Of a stretch of DNA of 64,000 nt, positions 53,705-63,608 are shown piece after piece. The position numbers and the translations under genes were made by a program. Source of the DNA: Clostridia bacterium (GTDB lineage: Bacteria; Bacillota; Clostridia; Oscillospirales; Acutalibacteraceae). Under the pieces are notes generated by a model. That model was not told where the DNA came from. It did not search any database and saw only the letters and a program-made list of their open reading frames with translations. The stretch covers positions 1 through 64,000 of the forward strand of contig JAFQOT010000011.1 in the NCBI GenBank assembly GCA_017403065.1, read 5' to 3'. The number at the start of each line of letters is the position of its first letter. Positions within the stretch are counted from its first letter, which is position 1.

Positions 53705-53778
53705 TACTTATACAGTTTAGTAATAATATAAATAAGATTTAGGGGTATATAATAATTAAAGAAAGGAGTGAGGACGTA

Positions 53779-55731
53779 GTGGATAAGTTTGTTTTACATT
53801 CAAATTATAGTCCCACAGGGGACCAGCCCGAAGCTATCGAAAAGCTGGTTGAGGGCTTGAATAGAGGCGAAAAAGAGCAAACACTTCTGGGTGTAACAGG
53901 TTCGGGCAAGACCTTTACGATGGCTAATATTATCGAAAAAGTAAACCGACCTACCCTCGTTCTTGCTCACAATAAAACACTTGCCGCACAGCTTTGTACT
54001 GAGTTTAAAGAATTTTTCCCCGAAAATGCGGTTGAATATTTTGTTTCCTATTACGATTATTATCAGCCAGAGGCTTATATTCCCGGAACTGATACCTATA
54101 TAGAAAAGGATTCCTCTATTAACGATGAAATAGACAAGTTACGTCACTCTGCCACCTGCGCTTTATCAGAACGGCGTGACGTTATAATCGTTGCCTCGGT
54201 TTCTTGTATTTACTCCTTGGGTAACCCTATAGATTATAGAAATATGGTTATATCCTTGCGCACAGGAATGGAAAAAAATCGGGATGAATTGATTGCAAAG
54301 CTTGTTGATTTACAATATGAACGTAATGATATAAATTTTATTCGTAATAAATTCAGGGTAAGAGGGGATACCGTTGAAATTTATCCTGCTTATTCTTACG
54401 AAAATGCCGTAAGGATTGAATTTTTTGGCGATGAAATTGAGCGTATATGTGAAATTAACACTCTCACAGGCGAGGTTAAGACTTTTTTAAGTCATATTGC
54501 AATTTACCCTGCTTCACATTATATTGTTCCTCAGGACAAGTTAGAAGATGCTCTTATAGAAATTAAAGAGGAAATGGAAGAAAGGGTAAAATATTTTATA
54601 GAAAACGAGCAGTTAATAGAGGCGCAACGTATTCGTCAGAGGACAGAATACGATATTGAAATGCTACGGGAAATCGGCACCTGTAAGGGTATTGAGAATT
54701 ATTCTCGTGTAATGGCGAGAAGACCTAAGGGTAGTGTGCCGTCTACCTTGCTTGATTATTTCCCCGACGATTTTTTGCTTTTTGTGGATGAATCTCATGT
54801 TACTCTCCCACAGGTGAGAGGTATGTACGCGGGGGACAGGGCGCGAAAGGAAAATCTTGTAGAATACGGATTCAGGCTTCCCTCTGCTTTTGATAACAGA
54901 CCCTTAAACTTTGATGAATTTTATAAACATATAAATCAGGCAATTTTTGTATCGGCAACGCCCGGAGATTTTGAAAAAGAGCATTCATCCCAAACAGTTG
55001 AGCAGATTATCCGTCCTACAGGACTTTTAGATCCTGAGGTTTCGGTCAGAGCTACCGACGGACAAATTGATGATTTGGTGTCAGAGATAAACGACAGGGT
55101 AGCCAAAAAAGAACGTGTTTTAATTACTACACTTACCAAAAAGATGGCAGAGGATTTAACCGAATATCTTACCGAGCTTGAAATAAAGGTCAGGTATATG
55201 CATTACGATATTGATACTATGGAGCGTATGGAAATTTTACGAGATCTGCGTCTCGGTGAATTTGATGTGCTTGTAGGAATAAATCTTTTGCGTGAGGGAC
55301 TGGATATACCTGAGGTTTCTTTGGTGGCAATACTGGATGCTGATAAAGAGGGATTTTTGCGTAGCGAAACTTCACTTGTTCAGACTATAGGAAGAGCTGC
55401 CCGAAACGCTGAGGGTAAGGTTATAATGTATGCCGACAGTGTCACACCTTCGATGGAAAGGGCAATAAACGAAACCCAAAGAAGACGACAGCTTCAACAA
55501 AAATATAATGAGAAGCACGGCATTATACCTAAAACCATTAAAAAGGATGTTCGCGATATTATAGAAATCGGCTCTAAGACTGATAAAGACAGACCAAAAT
55601 CTAAAATGTCTAAATTAGAACGGGAAGCCGAGATAAAGAGACTGACTGCCGAAATGAAGCAAGCATCTAAGATGCTTGAATTTGAACTTGCAGCTATATT
55701 AAGAGATAAGATAAACGATTTAAGAAAATAA
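53779..55731 (+). CDS. uvrB: UvrABC system protein B
   Basis: A 650-residue damage-recognition helicase of nucleotide excision repair. Walker A GVTGSGKT lies at residues 39-46, and the beta-hairpin has [12 protein letters not shown] near 92-103. The helicase domains and the C-terminal UVR motif (about 615-650) that contacts UvrC are intact. The GTG start is preceded by AAAGGAGTGAGG. uvrA is not adjacent. Confidence 0.97.
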   Translation: MDKFVLHSNYSPTGDQPEAIEKLVEGLNRGEKEQTLLGVTGSGKTFTMANIIEKVNRPTLVLAHNKTLAAQLCTEFKEFFPENAVEYFVSYYDYYQPEAYIPGTDTYIEKDSSINDEIDKLRHSATCALSERRDVIIVASVSCIYSLGNPIDYRNMVISLRTGMEKNRDELIAKLVDLQYERNDINFIRNKFRVRGDTVEIYPAYSYENAVRIEFFGDEIERICEINTLTGEVKTFLSHIAIYPASHYIVPQDKLEDALIEIKEEMEERVKYFIENEQLIEAQRIRQRTEYDIEMLREIGTCKGIENYSRVMARRPKGSVPSTLLDYFPDDFLLFVDESHVTLPQVRGMYAGDRARKENLVEYGFRLPSAFDNRPLNFDEFYKHINQAIFVSATPGDFEKEHSSQTVEQIIRPTGLLDPEVSVRATDGQIDDLVSEINDRVAKKERVLITTLTKKMAEDLTEYLTELEIKVRYMHYDIDTMERMEILRDLRLGEFDVLVGINLLREGLDIPEVSLVAILDADKEGFLRSETSLVQTIGRAARNAEGKVIMYADSVTPSMERAINETQRRRQLQQKYNEKHGIIPKTIKKDVRDIIEIGSKTDKDRPKSKMSKLEREAEIKRLTAEMKQASKMLEFELAAILRDKINDLRK

Positions 55732-55748
55732 AAGCTTAAAAATAATAT

Positions 55749-55795
55749 GCGCCCCAAAAACCATACTGTTTGTATGAGTTTTGGGGCGCTTTTAT
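55749..55795. terminator. Bidirectional terminator between uvrB and oadA
   Basis: GCGCCCCAAAA and TTTTGGGGCGC pair, with an inner ATAC/GTAT extension, and T runs flank the stem on either strand. It serves two converging genes. Confidence 0.9.
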
Positions 55796-55838
55796 AATTT
55801 AATCTATAGTGTGCTAATAATTATATACTTTGTTTTAA

Positions 55839-57242
55839 TTAGCAACCAAGGTCTTCTACAATAAGAGTTCTTACTGCATTTTCATCCTCTTTTTTATCAC
55901 GAACAGCAAAGAATTTTTCTGCAACCTGTGGGAATAAAGCGTAGCTTAAAACATCCTCCTCAGATTTGCCGATACCCTTTTCTTTCATTTCAAGGGCGTA
56001 CTTTTTAAGCTCAGGCTCAATAAGGTCGGCAGGACGACAATTTATAATATTATCGTTGCCAATAGCCTTTTTGCGTATGTCCTCATCAACAGGGGCGGGA
56101 AGTCTTCCATATTCTCCGCGAAGCATACCTTTAGATTCCTTGGTAATCATTTTGTAGCGCTCGCCTGAAAGTACGTTAAGAACAGCCTGTGTACCAACAA
56201 TCTGACTGGTAGGAGTAACAAGGGGAGGATAACCGAAGTCTTTTCTTACTCTTGGTACTTCGTCTAAAACATCGTAGTATTTATCCTCTGCATTTGCCTG
56301 CTTTAACTGAGATAAAAGGTTTGAAAGCATACCGCCAGGGACCTGATAAATTAAGGTTTTGGTGTCAACATTCAATACCTTAGGGTCGAGTGTTCCCTCA
56401 GCCTTCATCTTGTCAGCAACCTTACGGAAGTGGGCTGCAACTTCGCTTAAAGCTTCAAGATCAAGGCCTGTATCTCTTTCTGTGCCCTTAAGGGTAGCAA
56501 CCAAAGCCTCGGTTGAAGGCTGTGATGTACCGTTAGCAAAGGGAGATAATGCGCAGTCTACAATATCAACACCTGCCTGAGCAGCCATAAGGTAGGTCAT
56601 ATCGCCTGTACCTGTTGTGTTGTGTGTATGAAGATGAATCGGAACCTTAACGTTTTCTTTAAGCTTTTTAACCAAAGAATAAGCGTCATAAGGCAGAAGC
56701 AAATTAGCCATATCCTTTATACAAATAACGTCTGCGCCCATCTTTTCAAGCTGCTTTGCAAGGTCTACGAAATAATCCTCATTATGAACGGGGCTTTGGG
56801 TGTAGCTTAATGCAGCTTCACATATACCGCCGTATTTTTTACAGGATTTAATAGCCTGTTCAATATTTCTAACATCGTTTAAAGCATCGAAAATACGGAT
56901 AACATCAATACCGTTTTCAATAGATTTTTTAACAAAAGCATCAACAACATCGTCGGCATAATGCTTATAGCCTAAAAGATTCTGACCGCGCAAAAGCATC
57001 TGAAGTTTTGTGTTGGGCATATGCTTTTTAATGGTGCGAAGTCTTTCCCAAGGGTCTTCGTTTAAAAAGCGCATACAAGCGTCAAAGGTGGCTCCGCCCC
57101 AACACTCAACAGACCAATAGCCCATTTTGTCAAGCTTTTCAAGAACGGGTATCATATCTTCAATTTTCATACGTGTTGCCGCTTGTGACTGGTGGGCATC
57201 ACGTAAAATAGTATCGGTTATATATAACTTTTTATTTTCCAT
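55839..57242 (-). CDS. oadA: Sodium-pumping decarboxylase, carboxyltransferase (alpha) subunit
   Basis: A 467-residue carboxyltransferase of the oxaloacetate decarboxylase/pyruvate carboxylase family. It moves the carboxyl group from oxaloacetate to biotin. The DTILRDAHQS motif, the lysine in CIKDMAN and metal HLHTHN are intact. The C-terminal biotin domain of longer OadA proteins is missing because a separate carrier is encoded at 58470. It is the last gene of the operon oadG-BCCP-oadB-oadA. The alternative substrate is malonyl- or methylmalonyl-CoA, less likely. Confidence 0.92.
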   Translation of the reverse strand: MENKKLYITDTILRDAHQSQAATRMKIEDMIPVLEKLDKMGYWSVECWGGATFDACMRFLNEDPWERLRTIKKHMPNTKLQMLLRGQNLLGYKHYADDVVDAFVKKSIENGIDVIRIFDALNDVRNIEQAIKSCKKYGGICEAALSYTQSPVHNEDYFVDLAKQLEKMGADVICIKDMANLLLPYDAYSLVKKLKENVKVPIHLHTHNTTGTGDMTYLMAAQAGVDIVDCALSPFANGTSQPSTEALVATLKGTERDTGLDLEALSEVAAHFRKVADKMKAEGTLDPKVLNVDTKTLIYQVPGGMLSNLLSQLKQANAEDKYYDVLDEVPRVRKDFGYPPLVTPTSQIVGTQAVLNVLSGERYKMITKESKGMLRGEYGRLPAPVDEDIRKKAIGNDNIINCRPADLIEPELKKYALEMKEKGIGKSEEDVLSYALFPQVAEKFFAVRDKKEDENAVRTLIVEDLGC

Positions 57243-57255
57243 TTGTATACCTCCG

Positions 57256-58446
57256 TTAACCTAATAATGCAATCAGAACACCGGCGGCAATAGCCGAGCC
57301 GATAACACCTGCAACATTGGGTCCCATTGCGTGCATCAACAGGAAGTTTGAAGGATTTTCCTTTTGACCTACTGTCTGTGAAACACGCGCCGCCATAGGA
57401 ACAGCAGAAACTCCGGCTGAACCAATAAGCGGATTTATTTTGTTTTTTGAAAACAGATTCATAAGCTTAGCAAATAAAAGGCCACATGCGGTTGCTACAG
57501 CAAATGCAGTTACACCTAAAGCAATGATTTTAAGTGTTTCTGTTTTTAAGAAAGTTTCAGCAGTAGCAGTAGCGCCTACAGAAACGCCTAAGAATATTGT
57601 AACAATGTTCATAAGCTCGTTTTGAGCTGTTTTGCAAAGACGTTCTGCAACACCGCACTCTTTCCAAAGATTACCAAGCATAAGACAACCAACAAGAGGG
57701 GTTGCAGAGGGCACTAATAAAGCTACAAATACTGTAACTGCTATTGGAAAAATAATTTTTTCACGCTTTGAAACCTGACGAAGAGGCTTCATAACAATCT
57801 GGCGTTCTTTTTTGGTTGTTAAAAGCTTCATAATAGGAGGCTGAATCACAGGAACTAAAGCCATATAAGAATAAGCAGCTACTGCAATAGGGCCTAAAAG
57901 CTTTGGATATAAAAGTGAGGTAGTATAAATCGCGGTAGGACCGTCAGCTCCGCCGATAATACCGATAGAAGCGGCAGCCTTAGGCACAAAGCCTAAATAA
58001 ATACTTCCAATATAGGTTGCAAATATACCGATTTGGGAAGCAGCGCCTAAAAGTAAGGATTTAGGATTTGAAATCAAAGGTCCGAAATCGGTCATAGCGC
58101 CTATACCTATAAATATAAGGCAAGGATAAACACAGGTTTTAACACCAATGTAAAGAATATCTAACAAACCGCCGTCGTGAAGAATAGTACCGTAGCCTAT
58201 TTCACCTTTCATAAAGCTTGTCCACATATCGCCGTGGTACATATTTGCGCCGGGTAGGTTTGTAAGCAGCATACCAAAGGCTATGCCGATAAGCAAAAGT
58301 GGCTCGAATTGTTTCTTGATAGCAAGCCATAACAGTAATAATGAAATGGCAATCATAACAAGGTTTTTCCATCCACCGTCAGCCATAAAACCTACGATGA
58401 GCTGGTAAAAGCCTGTTTGCTCAATAAAGTTCATAATATATTCCAT
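57256..58446 (-). CDS. oadB: Sodium-pumping decarboxylase, membrane (beta) subunit
   Basis: A 396-residue membrane protein with about ten helices. It couples decarboxylation of carboxybiotin to Na+ export. [12 protein letters not shown] is the conserved Na+/carboxybiotin site (the aspartate motif), and [12 protein letters not shown] and NAEL-like [17 protein letters not shown] are typical. Beside oadA (13-base gap) and the carrier gene. It builds a Na+ gradient from fermentation. Confidence 0.95.
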   Translation of the reverse strand: MEYIMNFIEQTGFYQLIVGFMADGGWKNLVMIAISLLLLWLAIKKQFEPLLLIGIAFGMLLTNLPGANMYHGDMWTSFMKGEIGYGTILHDGGLLDILYIGVKTCVYPCLIFIGIGAMTDFGPLISNPKSLLLGAASQIGIFATYIGSIYLGFVPKAAASIGIIGGADGPTAIYTTSLLYPKLLGPIAVAAYSYMALVPVIQPPIMKLLTTKKERQIVMKPLRQVSKREKIIFPIAVTVFVALLVPSATPLVGCLMLGNLWKECGVAERLCKTAQNELMNIVTIFLGVSVGATATAETFLKTETLKIIALGVTAFAVATACGLLFAKLMNLFSKNKINPLIGSAGVSAVPMAARVSQTVGQKENPSNFLLMHAMGPNVAGVIGSAIAAGVLIALLG

Positions 58447-58469
58447 AGAAGTTTACCTGAAATCAGTGA

Positions 58470-58856
58470 TTAACCAATAACGCAGAGAACAGCACCGGTT
58501 TCAACGGTAGAACCCTTGGTAACATTTACGGAAGCTACTGTACCGTCGCATGGGCAGATGATTTCATTTTCCATCTTCATAGCTTCTAAAATCATAAGAA
58601 CGTCACCCTTTTTAACCTGAGCGCCGTTTGTTACGTTTACTGCAAGAATGTTACCTGGCATTGGGGCATTTACAGTTTCACCGTTAGCGGCAGCAGCAGC
58701 GGGAGCAGCAGGAGCAGCAACAGGAGCGGGAGCAGCAGGAGCAGCAGCAGGCGCAGGAGCGGCAGCAGGAGCAGCAGCTTTAACATCAGCAGCGTCTACA
58801 ACCTCAAGAGTAATTTCATAAGCGGTACCGTTTACGGTTACATTGTACTTTTTCAT
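58470..58856 (-). CDS. Biotin carboxyl carrier protein of the decarboxylase
   Basis: A 128-residue carrier. A short N-terminal domain (residues 1-22) is followed by a long Ala/Pro linker (24-58), encoded by GC-rich GCA/GCT repeats unlike the rest of the window. The biotinyl domain has Lys94 in EAMKME. The flexible linker lets biotin swing between OadA and OadB. It is GcdC/MmdC-like. Confidence 0.95.
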   Translation of the reverse strand: MKKYNVTVNGTAYEITLEVVDAADVKAAAPAAAPAPAAAPAAPAPVAAPAAPAAAAANGETVNAPMPGNILAVNVTNGAQVKKGDVLMILEAMKMENEIICPCDGTVASVNVTKGSTVETGAVLCVIG

Positions 58857-58883
58857 TTTAATAACACCTTTTCTTTTATTTTT

Positions 58884-59159
58884 TTAGATTTTTTTAAACG
58901 ATAAAATTCTTAAAGCAGAAATATCAGTTCCTAACTCTTCTGCAACAACGGCAGAAACAGCAGCGATGATTTCCTCACGGTTTTCAATTTTTTGGTCAAC
59001 TGCAGTTACAGCTGCGGGAACAGTATTTTGTTTAGGTATAGCTTCCTTTTTTTCGGAAAGCATACATACAGCGCTTAATATTTTGGAAAGAATAACAATA
59101 CATATAAGACCTATAAATACTATTCCTATTCCCATACCTACTACAAACCAGTCTGACAT
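58884..59159 (-). CDS. oadG: Sodium-pumping decarboxylase, gamma subunit
   Basis: A 91-residue protein with a single N-terminal transmembrane helix (GMGIGIVFIGLICIVIL) and a charged soluble tail (ends SALRILSFKKI). OadG proteins anchor and help assemble the complex. The ribosome-binding site GAGGAGGTG is strong. It is the first gene of the operon; no promoter was identified with confidence. Confidence 0.85.
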   Translation of the reverse strand: MSDWFVVGMGIGIVFIGLICIVILSKILSAVCMLSEKKEAIPKQNTVPAAVTAVDQKIENREEIIAAVSAVVAEELGTDISALRILSFKKI

Positions 59160-59424
59160 ACAAATGCACCTCCTCTGCGCATAAAAACATAAAATTAAAT
59201 ATGAATCAAAGTTTTGTTTTTAAAATTAACAAATTTTGCCCATTTACACTAATTATAACTATTAAATCAAGGTTATACAATCGGTATAGGTAATTTTTGA
59301 TTTTTATTTAACAAAATATATAAAATCTTAACTATTTTTTAACAATTTGAAAAAATAATATTTGATGTTTTTAATATACCCGCAATTATTGGTTTAAATA
59401 TTAAAAATGTTACAAAATTAAATC
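59160..59424. other. AT-rich divergent gap between oadG and the yceD promoter
   Basis: The gap is about 80% A+T and holds no convincing gene, hairpin or riboswitch. It should carry the minus-strand oad promoter, but I see no -35/-10 pair that I trust. Confidence 0.5.
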
Positions 59425-59453
59425 TTGACAAACAGTCGCTAAATCGATATAAT
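59425..59453 (+). promoter_or_regulatory. Perfect consensus sigma-A promoter of yceD-rpmF
   Basis: TTGACA (59425-59430) and TATAAT (59448-59453) are exactly consensus with the ideal 17-base spacer, the strongest promoter match in the window. Confidence 0.9.
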
Positions 59454-59480
59454 ATGTTTTGTGACGATAGAGGTGGAAGT

Positions 59481-59975
59481 ATGATTATTGATTTAAAACG
59501 TATTTTCGTTAATGAAAATTCTGCTTTGCCCCTTGAGTATTCGTTGGATTTAAGCCACGTTGAATTTTCGGGTAGTTTTCCGCTCAAAAAGCCTGTAATC
59601 TTCAGTGGCACGGTTTCCAACAAAGCAAGTCTTATAAGGTTAGAGGCAGAAATCTCTTACGAGTATGAAGCCTGCTGTGACCGTTGCGGGCTTGATACTG
59701 TCAGGAAGCATATTGTAAAGGTAGATAAATCCCTTGCCTCTTCTATTGAGGGGGAGGAAAGCGATACTATACTTTTAGTTCCTGATATGAAGCTTAATTT
59801 AGAAGACCTTACCTACTGTGAGGTTATAATGAGCCTTCCTATGAAGCACCTTTGTTCAAAGGATTGCAAAGGCATCTGTTCTAAATGCGGCAAAGACCTG
59901 AACAAAGGTAAATGCGACTGTCCTGAAAAAGAAATTGACCCAAGACTTTCAGCACTTGCCGAATTACTTAAATAA
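59481..59975 (+). CDS. YceD/DUF177 family protein
   Basis: A 164-residue protein of the DUF177 family that lies before rpmF in most bacteria and is implicated in rRNA/ribosome biogenesis. The CCDRCGLD segment near residue 63 and the zinc-like CSKDCKGICSKCGKDLN near the C terminus are conserved. The AGGTGG ribosome-binding site fixes the ATG at 59481 rather than the earlier in-frame ATG at 59454. Confidence 0.92.
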   Translation: MIIDLKRIFVNENSALPLEYSLDLSHVEFSGSFPLKKPVIFSGTVSNKASLIRLEAEISYEYEACCDRCGLDTVRKHIVKVDKSLASSIEGEESDTILLVPDMKLNLEDLTYCEVIMSLPMKHLCSKDCKGICSKCGKDLNKGKCDCPEKEIDPRLSALAELLK

Positions 59976-60011
59976 TGAATATTTTTATCAACTTAAGGAG
60001 GTGCCGAAAAA

Positions 60012-60194
60012 ATGGCAGTACCGAAGAGAAAAACATCTAAAGCAAGACGTGACAAAAGAAGAAATAACCTTTGGAAGTTAACTGCACCTACTCTTGTAAA
60101 GTGCTCTAACTGCGGCGAATACAAGCGCCCCCACAGACTTTGCTCTGCTTGTGGTCAGTATAACGGCCGTGAGGTTATAAAGGTTGGCGAATAA
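60012..60194 (+). CDS. rpmF: 50S ribosomal protein L32
   Basis: A 60-residue zinc-ribbon ribosomal protein. [17 protein letters not shown] is the standard start and [18 protein letters not shown] is the four-cysteine zinc site (the zinc-bound C+ form). The AAGGAGGTG ribosome-binding site is near ideal. It follows yceD after 36 bases and is followed by a terminator. Confidence 0.98.
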   Translation: MAVPKRKTSKARRDKRRNNLWKLTAPTLVKCSNCGEYKRPHRLCSACGQYNGREVIKVGE

Positions 60195-60216
60195 TCCGTT
60201 AATACGGTATATCATC

Positions 60217-60249
60217 AGAGGGGGAGCAAAATCCTCCTCTTATTTTTTT
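60217..60249 (+). terminator. rpmF terminator
   Basis: AGAGGGGGA pairs with TCCTCCTCT (one wobble) around GCAAAA, followed by TTATTTTTTT. Confidence 0.85.
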
Positions 60250-60272
60250 AAATAACAAAAGAGGTGAACAAA

Positions 60273-61583
60273 GTGTCAGTAACAGTAAAATCAGTAGAAA
60301 AAGGCAGTCGGGCTTATAAATCCCCTGTCAAAAAAGGAAATGTTATTTTAAAAATCAATAATAACGAAATAATGGACGTTTTGGATTACCGCTTTTATCA
60401 GCAAAGCGAAAGGCTGACACTTGAATATATAAATTCAAAAGGTAAAATTAAATCCTGTAAAATAAAGAAAAAGGAATGTGAAGAGTTAGGCTTTGAGTTT
60501 GATACCTACCTTATGGATAAAAAACATTCCTGTAGGAATAAATGTATATTTTGCTTTATAGACCAGCTACCTAAGGGCTTGCGCGACACCCTTTATTTTA
60601 AGGATGATGACTCGCGTCTTTCCTTTCTTTTCGGCAATTACATTACCCTTACAAATATTACCGAGCACGAAATCGAGCGTATTATCAAAATGCATATAAG
60701 CCCGATAAATATTTCTGTTCATACTACTAATCCTGAGCTGAGGGTAAAGATGATGAACAATAAAAATGCGGGTCGAGCTCTTGATATAATGAAGCGCTTT
60801 AACCAAAACGGAATTAAGCTTAACTGTCAGCTGGTGTTGTGCCCTGATATTAACGATTCAAAAGAGCTTGAAAGGTCTTTGTGCGACCTTTTAAGTATGG
60901 AAAATGTGGAATGTGTGGCGGCTGTGCCCGTGGGACTTTCCGGTCACAGAGAGGGCCTTTTTGAATTAAAGCCATATACTAAAGAAAAGGCATTAGATGT
61001 TATTAAAATTATAGATGAATTTGGTGATATGTGCTTTGAAAAATACGGGCAGAGACGTGTTTTTGCTGCTGACGAATTTTATATAAAGGCGGGCTTGGAT
61101 TTACCTGACGCTTCTTATTATGAGGAGTTTTTACAGCTTGAAAACGGTGTTGGCTTAGTACCCCTTTTTAAAAAGGAAGCCAAAGAAGCTATAGATTTAT
61201 GCGATTATAAGCTGGAAAACAAACGAAGTATTACTGTAATAACAGGTGAGGCTGCCTATCCCTTTATAAAGGAAATAGTTGACAATGTTTCTAAAAAGTG
61301 GGATAATTTAGAATGTAAGGTAAAGGCTATTAAAAATAACTTTTTCGGTGGCGAAATTACAGTTGCAGGCTTAGTTACCGCTACAGATATTGAAGCTCAG
61401 CTTAAAGGTGAAAAATTGGGCGAAGAGTTGCTTATACCGTCTGTTATGCTCAGAGATGGGGGAGATATGTTCCTTGACAGTGTGACTGTAGAGGAACTGT
61501 CCGAAAACTTAAATGTTAAAATAACGGCTGTGGATAATGACGGATTTGTATTTTTAGATAAAATTCTGGGTAAGGATTTTTAA
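60273..61583 (+). CDS. DUF512 radical-SAM protein with PDZ-like domain
   Basis: A 436-residue protein. A PDZ-like N-terminal domain (residues 1-75) is followed by a CxxxCxxC radical-SAM cluster motif (Cys87, 91, 94) in CRNKCIFCFIDQLPKGLR. The C-terminal DUF512 domain (about 280-436) completes it. The function is unknown; the family lies next to der in many Clostridia. The GTG at 60273 has AGGTGA six bases before it; an upstream GTG (60264) is less likely. Confidence 0.88.
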   Translation: MSVTVKSVEKGSRAYKSPVKKGNVILKINNNEIMDVLDYRFYQQSERLTLEYINSKGKIKSCKIKKKECEELGFEFDTYLMDKKHSCRNKCIFCFIDQLPKGLRDTLYFKDDDSRLSFLFGNYITLTNITEHEIERIIKMHISPINISVHTTNPELRVKMMNNKNAGRALDIMKRFNQNGIKLNCQLVLCPDINDSKELERSLCDLLSMENVECVAAVPVGLSGHREGLFELKPYTKEKALDVIKIIDEFGDMCFEKYGQRRVFAADEFYIKAGLDLPDASYYEEFLQLENGVGLVPLFKKEAKEAIDLCDYKLENKRSITVITGEAAYPFIKEIVDNVSKKWDNLECKVKAIKNNFFGGEITVAGLVTATDIEAQLKGEKLGEELLIPSVMLRDGGDMFLDSVTVEELSENLNVKITAVDNDGFVFLDKILGKDF

Positions 61584-61636
61584 AACTTTGAATATACGGA
61601 CTTAGGTCCAAAGCTTTGAAAGGTAAGGAATAATAG

Positions 61637-62959
61637 ATGGCAAAACCTATAGTTGCTGTTGTGGGCAGACCCAATGTGGGAAAATCTACATTATTTAACA
61701 AAATAATAGGCAAAAGACTTTCTATTGTAGATGATACACCCGGTGTTACCCGTGACCGTATTTACGGTGACGCTCAATGGCAGGGTAAAAAGCTTATGCT
61801 TATTGATACAGGCGGTATAGAGCCTAAAACTGATGATATAATTCTTGCAAATATGCGAGCTCAGGCTCAGTTGGCTATAGATACGGCATCGGTTATTATT
61901 TTTGTAACCGATTTAAAAAGCGGCGTCACAGCGGCTGATATGGATGTTGCGGCTATGCTTCAGAAAAGCGGCAAGCCTATCGTTCTTTGTGTAAATAAAT
62001 GCGACTCTATCGGTGCAGTACCTGTAGAGTTTTATGAATTTTATAATTTAGGATTAGGCGACCCTATTGGAGTATCTTCAATTCACGGTCATGGCACAGG
62101 CGATTTATTAGATGCGGTTATGGAGCATATTGACCCTGAAGAGTTTGATGACAGCGAGGAAGATATTATAAATGTTGCCGTAATAGGAAAACCAAATGCG
62201 GGAAAATCCTCACTTATAAACAATATTGCAGGGGAAGAGCGTTCAATAGTTTCAAATATAGCGGGCACTACAAGAGACGCTATTGATATGCGGGTCGAAA
62301 AAAACGGCACCAAGTTTAATTTTATCGATACTGCGGGGCTTCGCCGCAAATCAAAGGTAGAGGATAAAATCGAGAAATATTCGGTAATGCGGGCAAATAT
62401 GGCTATCGAAAGGGCAGATGTCTGCGTTATTATGATAGACGGTGTTGAGGGCTTTACTGAACAGGATTCTAAGGTGGCAGGTCTTGCCTTAGAGCAAGGA
62501 AAAGCCTGTATTATAGCCGTTAATAAGTGGGATGCCGTTGAAAAAGACGGCACTACTATGGATAGCTTCCGTAAAAAGCTGATGGTTGATTTTTCTTTTA
62601 TGCCTTATGCGCCGATTGTGTTTATTTCTGCTAAAACAGGTCAAAGGGTGGAAAGACTTTTTGAGCTTATTAAATATGTGAACGAGCAAAACACAATGCG
62701 TATTTCTACAGGTAAGCTTAACGATATTCTGGCAGATGCTACCGCTCGTGTTCAGCCTCCTACAGATAAGGGAAAAAGGCTTAAAATCTATTATATGACA
62801 CAGGCTTCTACAAAGCCGCCTACATTTGTTTGCTTCTGCAACAGGGCGGATTTGTTTCATTTTTCATATCAGCGTTATCTTGAAAACCAAATTCGTTCCA
62901 CCTTTGGTCTTGAGGGTACGCCTGTCAGATTTATTATTCGTGAGAGGGGCGACAAATAG
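61637..62959 (+). CDS. der: Ribosome-associated GTPase Der (EngA)
   Basis: A 440-residue GTPase with two tandem G domains, needed for 50S subunit assembly. The P-loops are GRPNVGKST (residues 9-17) and GKPNAGKSS (about 184-192), with NKCD and NKWD specificity motifs, and a KH-like C-terminal domain carries LKIYYMTQAS. Length is normal. The order der-plsY-gpsA is conserved in Firmicutes. Confidence 0.97.
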   Translation: MAKPIVAVVGRPNVGKSTLFNKIIGKRLSIVDDTPGVTRDRIYGDAQWQGKKLMLIDTGGIEPKTDDIILANMRAQAQLAIDTASVIIFVTDLKSGVTAADMDVAAMLQKSGKPIVLCVNKCDSIGAVPVEFYEFYNLGLGDPIGVSSIHGHGTGDLLDAVMEHIDPEEFDDSEEDIINVAVIGKPNAGKSSLINNIAGEERSIVSNIAGTTRDAIDMRVEKNGTKFNFIDTAGLRRKSKVEDKIEKYSVMRANMAIERADVCVIMIDGVEGFTEQDSKVAGLALEQGKACIIAVNKWDAVEKDGTTMDSFRKKLMVDFSFMPYAPIVFISAKTGQRVERLFELIKYVNEQNTMRISTGKLNDILADATARVQPPTDKGKRLKIYYMTQASTKPPTFVCFCNRADLFHFSYQRYLENQIRSTFGLEGTPVRFIIRERGDK

Positions 62960-63595
62960 GTGGTAATTTTAGCATTTGTAACGGTTTTATGCGCTTATTT
63001 AATAGGAAGTATAAATTTTGCTGTGATTTTCAGCTCGATTTTTCTTAAAAAGGATGTCAGAAAAATGGGTAGCGGAAATGCAGGCACAACTAATGTTATG
63101 CGTACGGCGGGCTTTTTACCGGGCGCTCTTACCTTTGTTTGTGATGCTCTTAAAGGATTTGTGGCATCATATATCGGATATTTAGTGTTTGACTATATTT
63201 CGCATTTTACTGTATGGTCGGCGGCTATTTACGGCGCTTATGCTTGCGGTACAGCTTGTATGTTAGGGCACGTTTTTCCTATATTCTATCAGTTCAAGGG
63301 CGGTAAGGGCGTTGCAACAAGCGTTGGTATCTTTGCAGTTTGTTGTCCTATCGCTATAGTTATAGGTCTTATAGTTTTTGCTATTGTTACGGTTATTTCA
63401 AAGTACGTTTCTTTAGCTTCAATTACTGCTACTGTTACAGTTGTTACCCTTTCAATAGTCTTTCGTGATATGTATGTTTCAAAATATCCGCAGATATTTT
63501 TTGTTGTTGCGATGGGCGCTATTGTAATATTAAAGCATAGTGAAAATATTAAACGTTTACTAAAGGGTACAGAAAACAAAATCGGTAAGAAGTAA
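62960..63595 (+). CDS. plsY: Acyl-phosphate:glycerol-3-phosphate acyltransferase
   Basis: A 211-residue membrane enzyme with about five helices that makes lysophosphatidate from acyl-phosphate. GSGNAGTTNVMRT, GHVFPIFYQFKGGKGVAT and the ends of the helices fit PlsY. It starts with GTG right after the der stop, with GAGAGGGGCG as ribosome-binding site. It is followed by gpsA, which supplies its glycerol 3-phosphate. Confidence 0.95.
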   Translation: MVILAFVTVLCAYLIGSINFAVIFSSIFLKKDVRKMGSGNAGTTNVMRTAGFLPGALTFVCDALKGFVASYIGYLVFDYISHFTVWSAAIYGAYACGTACMLGHVFPIFYQFKGGKGVATSVGIFAVCCPIAIVIGLIVFAIVTVISKYVSLASITATVTVVTLSIVFRDMYVSKYPQIFFVVAMGAIVILKHSENIKRLLKGTENKIGKK

Positions 63596-63608
63596 CGGAG
63601 GTATATTT

